The translations under genes were made by a program, and so were the position numbers. The notes under the pieces were generated by a model. The model was not told the DNA's origin. It ran no database searches and saw only the letters and a program-made list of their open reading frames with translations. Of a stretch of DNA of 64,000 nucleotides, positions 61,107 through 64,000 are shown one piece after another; within the stretch, counting starts at the first letter, position 1, and every line of letters starts with the position of its first letter. The DNA lies in the NCBI RefSeq assembly GCF_001078705.1, contig NZ_CDMW01000001.1, positions 501,106 to 565,105 of the forward strand, written 5' to 3'. Source of the stretch: Streptococcus sanguinis. GTDB taxonomy: Bacteria; Bacillota; Bacilli; Lactobacillales; Streptococcaceae.

Positions 61107-61140
61107 ATAAAACAATTTAAAATAAGTGAGGGGTAGAAAT

Positions 61141-63810
61141 ATGGCAGAATACCTAAGCGATTTAAATTACAAAGGCAATGTATACCGATATAATGACCTT
61201 GGGAAAGCCTCAGCTCTACTAGGAGGAGATATAGAAGGGCTTCCTTATTCTATACGAATATTATTAGAAAGTGTTCTCCGTAAGGAAGATGGTGTTGACG
61301 TAACAAAAGATAACATTAGGTCTTTGGTGTATTATCAAGCTAAATCGCCAAGTGGAGAAGTTCCTTTTAAACCTAGCCGAGTCATTCTCCAGGATTTTAC
61401 AGGTGTTCCTGTTGTAGTAGATTTGGCTAGTATGCGCGACGCTATTGTTGGACAGGGAGGTCAGGCCGATCAGATTAATCCAGAGATTCCGGTTGATTTA
61501 GTCATTGACCACAGTGTTCAGGTGGACTTTTATGGCTGTGACACAGCTCTGGAAGCCAATATGAACCAAGAGTTTATCCGCAATAATGAGCGTTACGAAT
61601 TTCTCAAGTGGGCTGAGAAATCCTTTGATAATTATCGGGCAGTTCCCCCTGCTACAGGAATTATCCATCAGGTCAATATCGAATTTCTCAGTGATGTCAT
61701 CATTGAAAAGGATGGCCAACTCTATCCGGACAGCATGTTTGGAACGGACAGTCATACGACCATGATTAATGGTATCGGTGTTCTGGGCTGGGGTGTTGGT
61801 GGGATTGAGGCTGAGGCTGCCATGCTGGGTGAGGCTTCTTATTTCCCAGTTCCTGAGGTGATTGGTGTTCGTCTATTGGGGAAGCTGCCTAAGATTGCGA
61901 CAGCGACGGATTTGGCTTTAAAGATCACGCAAATCTTGCGGCAGGAAAATGTTGTTGGCAAATTTGTCGAGTTCTTTGGGCCTGGTTTGTCTAATCTAAG
62001 TCTGGCTGACCGAGCAACGGTGGCTAATATGGCACCGGAATATGGAGCTACCTGTGGTTATTTTCCGATAGATGAGGAAACGCTCAATTACATGCGTCTG
62101 ACTAATCGATCAGAAGATCATATCGAGCTGACCCGTCTCTATGCTCAAAAAAATCACCTCTTCTATAATGAAAAGGTTGAGCCGAACTATACCAAGGTAG
62201 TCGAAATTGATTTGTCCAGCATTGTGCCGAGCATCTCTGGACCCAAGCGACCTCAAGATTTGATTGAATTAACAGCTGCTAAAGAAGAATTTCAAGCTAG
62301 TATAGTCAGGGAAGCGGGGGTCCGAGGCTTTGGGCTAGATGAGAGCGAGCTGGAAAAGTCAGCAGTGGTTCAGTTTTCTGATCATGAGGAGACGATTAAG
62401 ACCGGTCATGTGGCTATCGCGGCCATTACTAGCTGTACCAATACATCTAATCCCTATGTCCTGATGGCGGCGGGGCTTTTGGCTAAGAAAGCAGTAGAAA
62501 AAGGCTTACGGGTTTCAAAGACTGTCAAGACTTCTTTAGCACCCGGCAGCAAGGTGGTCACAGGCTATCTCAAGAAGAGTGGTCTTCAGTCCTATCTGGA
62601 TCAGCTTGGTTTCAATCTTGTTGGCTATGGCTGCACTACTTGTATTGGAAATTCAGGCGATCTCCGACCGGAAGTGGCTCAGGCGATTACGGATACTGAC
62701 TTGCTAGCTAGTGCTGTTCTTTCAGGAAATCGCAATTTTGAAGGGCGGATCAATCCACTGGTCAAGGCCAATTTCCTAGCTAGTCCGCCCTTGGTAGTTG
62801 CCTATGCTCTGGCTGGAAATACCAATATTGATCTGACCTGCGAGCCACTAGGTTATGATCAAAAGGGGCAGCCAGTTTATTTGATGGATTTGATGCCGGA
62901 GCACGACTTGGTTGCTGACTATGTTCAAAAATATGTGACGCGCCAGCTTTTTGAAAAAGAATATGCCCATGTGTTTGACGACAATGAAAAATGGAATCAG
63001 ATTCCGACAGCTTCTTCTCAAAATTATCAGTGGAACCAGGCTTCGACCTATATTCAAAATCCACCTTACTTTGATAGCTTAGCTGATGATTTAGCCATTC
63101 AGCCGCTGAAAAATCTCGCAGTGCTGGCAAAATTTGGGGATACGGTGACGACAGACCATATCTCCCCAGCAGGAAATATTGCCAGAAATAGCCCAGCAGC
63201 TTCCTATTTGATGGAGCATGGAGTGGATTACCAAGAGTTTAATTCATATGGCAGCCGTCGGGGCAATCATGAGGTCATGATGCGGGGGACTTTTGCCAAT
63301 ATTCGGATTAAAAATGAATTAGCAGATGGAAAGATTGGTGGTTACACAGATTATAAAGGAGAGCTACTATCCATTTATGAGGCGGCCATGCGTTACAAGG
63401 AAGAGCAAATTAACACCATTGTCCTAGCTGGTAAAGACTACGGTATGGGGTCCAGCCGTGATTGGGCAGCTAAGGGGGCTAATCTTTTGGGTGTCAAGGT
63501 GGTGCTGGCAGAGAGTTTTGAGCGTATCCACCGGTCAAATCTGGTCATGATGGGGATTCTTCCTCTGCAGTATCTAGAGGGTGAAAATGCGGCTAGTCTG
63601 GGCTTAACAGGTAAGGAGACTTTCGACATCAATCTGTCACAGAATCCGCAAGTTGGCCAGCTAGTTGATGTGGTAGCTCGGAAAGGTGCTGAAGAAATAG
63701 ATTTTCAAGCTCGGCTGCGTTTTGATGCAGAGGCGGATATCCGTTACTATGAAAATGGGGGGATTTTGCCCATGGTCGTTAGAAAGAAATTAGAGGAGGT
63801 GGGAGCATGA
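61141..63810 (+). CDS. acnA: Aconitate hydratase
   Basis: 889 residues from ATG 61141, set by GAGGGG; an in-frame GTG at 61126 overlaps that site. The iron-sulfur cysteines are in [11 protein letters not shown] and [30 protein letters not shown] and the C-terminal swivel domain with [16 protein letters not shown] complete the active site. It interconverts citrate and isocitrate in the partial TCA route to 2-oxoglutarate. ATGA overlap with the citrate synthase gene. Confidence 0.97.
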   Translation: MAEYLSDLNYKGNVYRYNDLGKASALLGGDIEGLPYSIRILLESVLRKEDGVDVTKDNIRSLVYYQAKSPSGEVPFKPSRVILQDFTGVPVVVDLASMRDAIVGQGGQADQINPEIPVDLVIDHSVQVDFYGCDTALEANMNQEFIRNNERYEFLKWAEKSFDNYRAVPPATGIIHQVNIEFLSDVIIEKDGQLYPDSMFGTDSHTTMINGIGVLGWGVGGIEAEAAMLGEASYFPVPEVIGVRLLGKLPKIATATDLALKITQILRQENVVGKFVEFFGPGLSNLSLADRATVANMAPEYGATCGYFPIDEETLNYMRLTNRSEDHIELTRLYAQKNHLFYNEKVEPNYTKVVEIDLSSIVPSISGPKRPQDLIELTAAKEEFQASIVREAGVRGFGLDESELEKSAVVQFSDHEETIKTGHVAIAAITSCTNTSNPYVLMAAGLLAKKAVEKGLRVSKTVKTSLAPGSKVVTGYLKKSGLQSYLDQLGFNLVGYGCTTCIGNSGDLRPEVAQAITDTDLLASAVLSGNRNFEGRINPLVKANFLASPPLVVAYALAGNTNIDLTCEPLGYDQKGQPVYLMDLMPEHDLVADYVQKYVTRQLFEKEYAHVFDDNEKWNQIPTASSQNYQWNQASTYIQNPPYFDSLADDLAIQPLKNLAVLAKFGDTVTTDHISPAGNIARNSPAASYLMEHGVDYQEFNSYGSRRGNHEVMMRGTFANIRIKNELADGKIGGYTDYKGELLSIYEAAMRYKEEQINTIVLAGKDYGMGSSRDWAAKGANLLGVKVVLAESFERIHRSNLVMMGILPLQYLEGENAASLGLTGKETFDINLSQNPQVGQLVDVVARKGAEEIDFQARLRFDAEADIRYYENGGILPMVVRKKLEEVGA

Positions 63811-64000
63811 GTCAGACGGACGGTTTGAAAGATACCATTGCCTGTGATACTCGGATTAGCCAGATTGTGGATGATTCTTTGTCTTATGCAGGCTACAATA
63901 TTTCTGAATTGGTAGAGCACCATGCAAGTTTTGAAGAGGTAATTTATCTGCTGTGGCATTTGCATTTGCCGACTCAGATTGAGCTCAAGCATTTTGAAGA
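63807..64000 (+). CDS. citZ: Citrate synthase, 5' part (cut by window end)
   Basis: The first 64 residues are present, from ATG 63807 behind [30 protein letters not shown] and [19 protein letters not shown] are the conserved N-terminal region of Gram-positive citrate synthase (the GLEG/YRGY-like motif). It follows acnA in the usual streptococcal acnA-citZ-icd order; icd would lie beyond the window. Confidence 0.93.
   Translation, partial: MSQTDGLKDTIACDTRISQIVDDSLSYAGYNISELVEHHASFEEVIYLLWHLHLPTQIELKHFE

Overview
The window is a chromosomal segment of a Streptococcus, most like the sanguinis/gordonii group. The evidence is protein-level: a streptococcal division cluster (murD-murG-divIB, ftsA-ftsZ-ylmE-sepF-ylmG-ylmH-divIVA-ileS), the pbp2b-recR-ddl-murF block, PerR with Dpr, ClpE with a CtsR site, a SHIRT-repeat LPXTG surface protein, and an acnA-citZ cluster. 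The species call is inference. I recognise no rRNA or tRNA gene, insertion sequence, integrase or CRISPR array.

Layout. 1-4.6 kb: end of the trp operon (trpG'-D-C-F-B-A), genes overlapping and ending at a terminator. 4.56-6.34 kb: a two-gene cassette (WYL regulator and a divergent GyrI-like protein) flanked by a 125-base direct duplication of the trpA/prepilin-peptidase junction. 6.2-11.8 kb: prepilin peptidase, dpr with PerR boxes, small conserved genes, an rsuA-type pseudouridine synthase and typA. 12-24.7 kb: cell wall and division genes ending in ileS behind an isoleucine T-box. 24.8-28.4 kb: a MarR regulator with a divergent, frameshifted acetyltransferase, a DUF1827 gene, a Nudix hydrolase and a second WYL + GyrI-like pair. 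28.4-31.2 kb: clpE and ykuJ. 31.3-40.2 kb: folD, a HAD phosphatase, nnrD, then xseA-xseB-ispA-tlyA-argR-recN-phosphatase, tightly packed. 40.4-47.5 kb: degV, hup, the repeat-rich surface protein, perR and an unrecognised zinc-ribbon membrane protein. 47.6-53.9 kb: gpmA, pbp2b, recR, ddl, murF. 53.9-57.6 kb: two ywaF-type membrane paralogues enclosing a strongly AT-rich two-gene operon. 58.1-64 kb: prfC, a CorA transporter, acnA with a GlnR-type box, and the start of citrate synthase.

The most interesting locus is 54.65-56.9 kb. It encodes a TIR-domain protein with the candidate NADase glutamate in place, followed 14 bases later by a protein with a nucleoside-deoxyribosyltransferase-like (DRHyd/TIR-like) N-terminal domain and a TPR-like C-terminal half. 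This is the kind of architecture predicted for anti-phage sensor/effector pairs, and the same domain types occur at the N-terminus of eukaryotic ASK (MAP3K5) kinases. The operon has its own promoter and composition and sits as an insertion between two housekeeping paralogues. I propose it as a candidate two-gene defence system; the function is inference.

Regulatory signals tie distant parts together. PerR (45.8 kb) probably controls dpr (7.0 kb) through two boxes and itself through one. CtsR probably controls clpE, GlnR the aconitase-citrate synthase operon, and charged/uncharged tRNA-Ile controls ileS.
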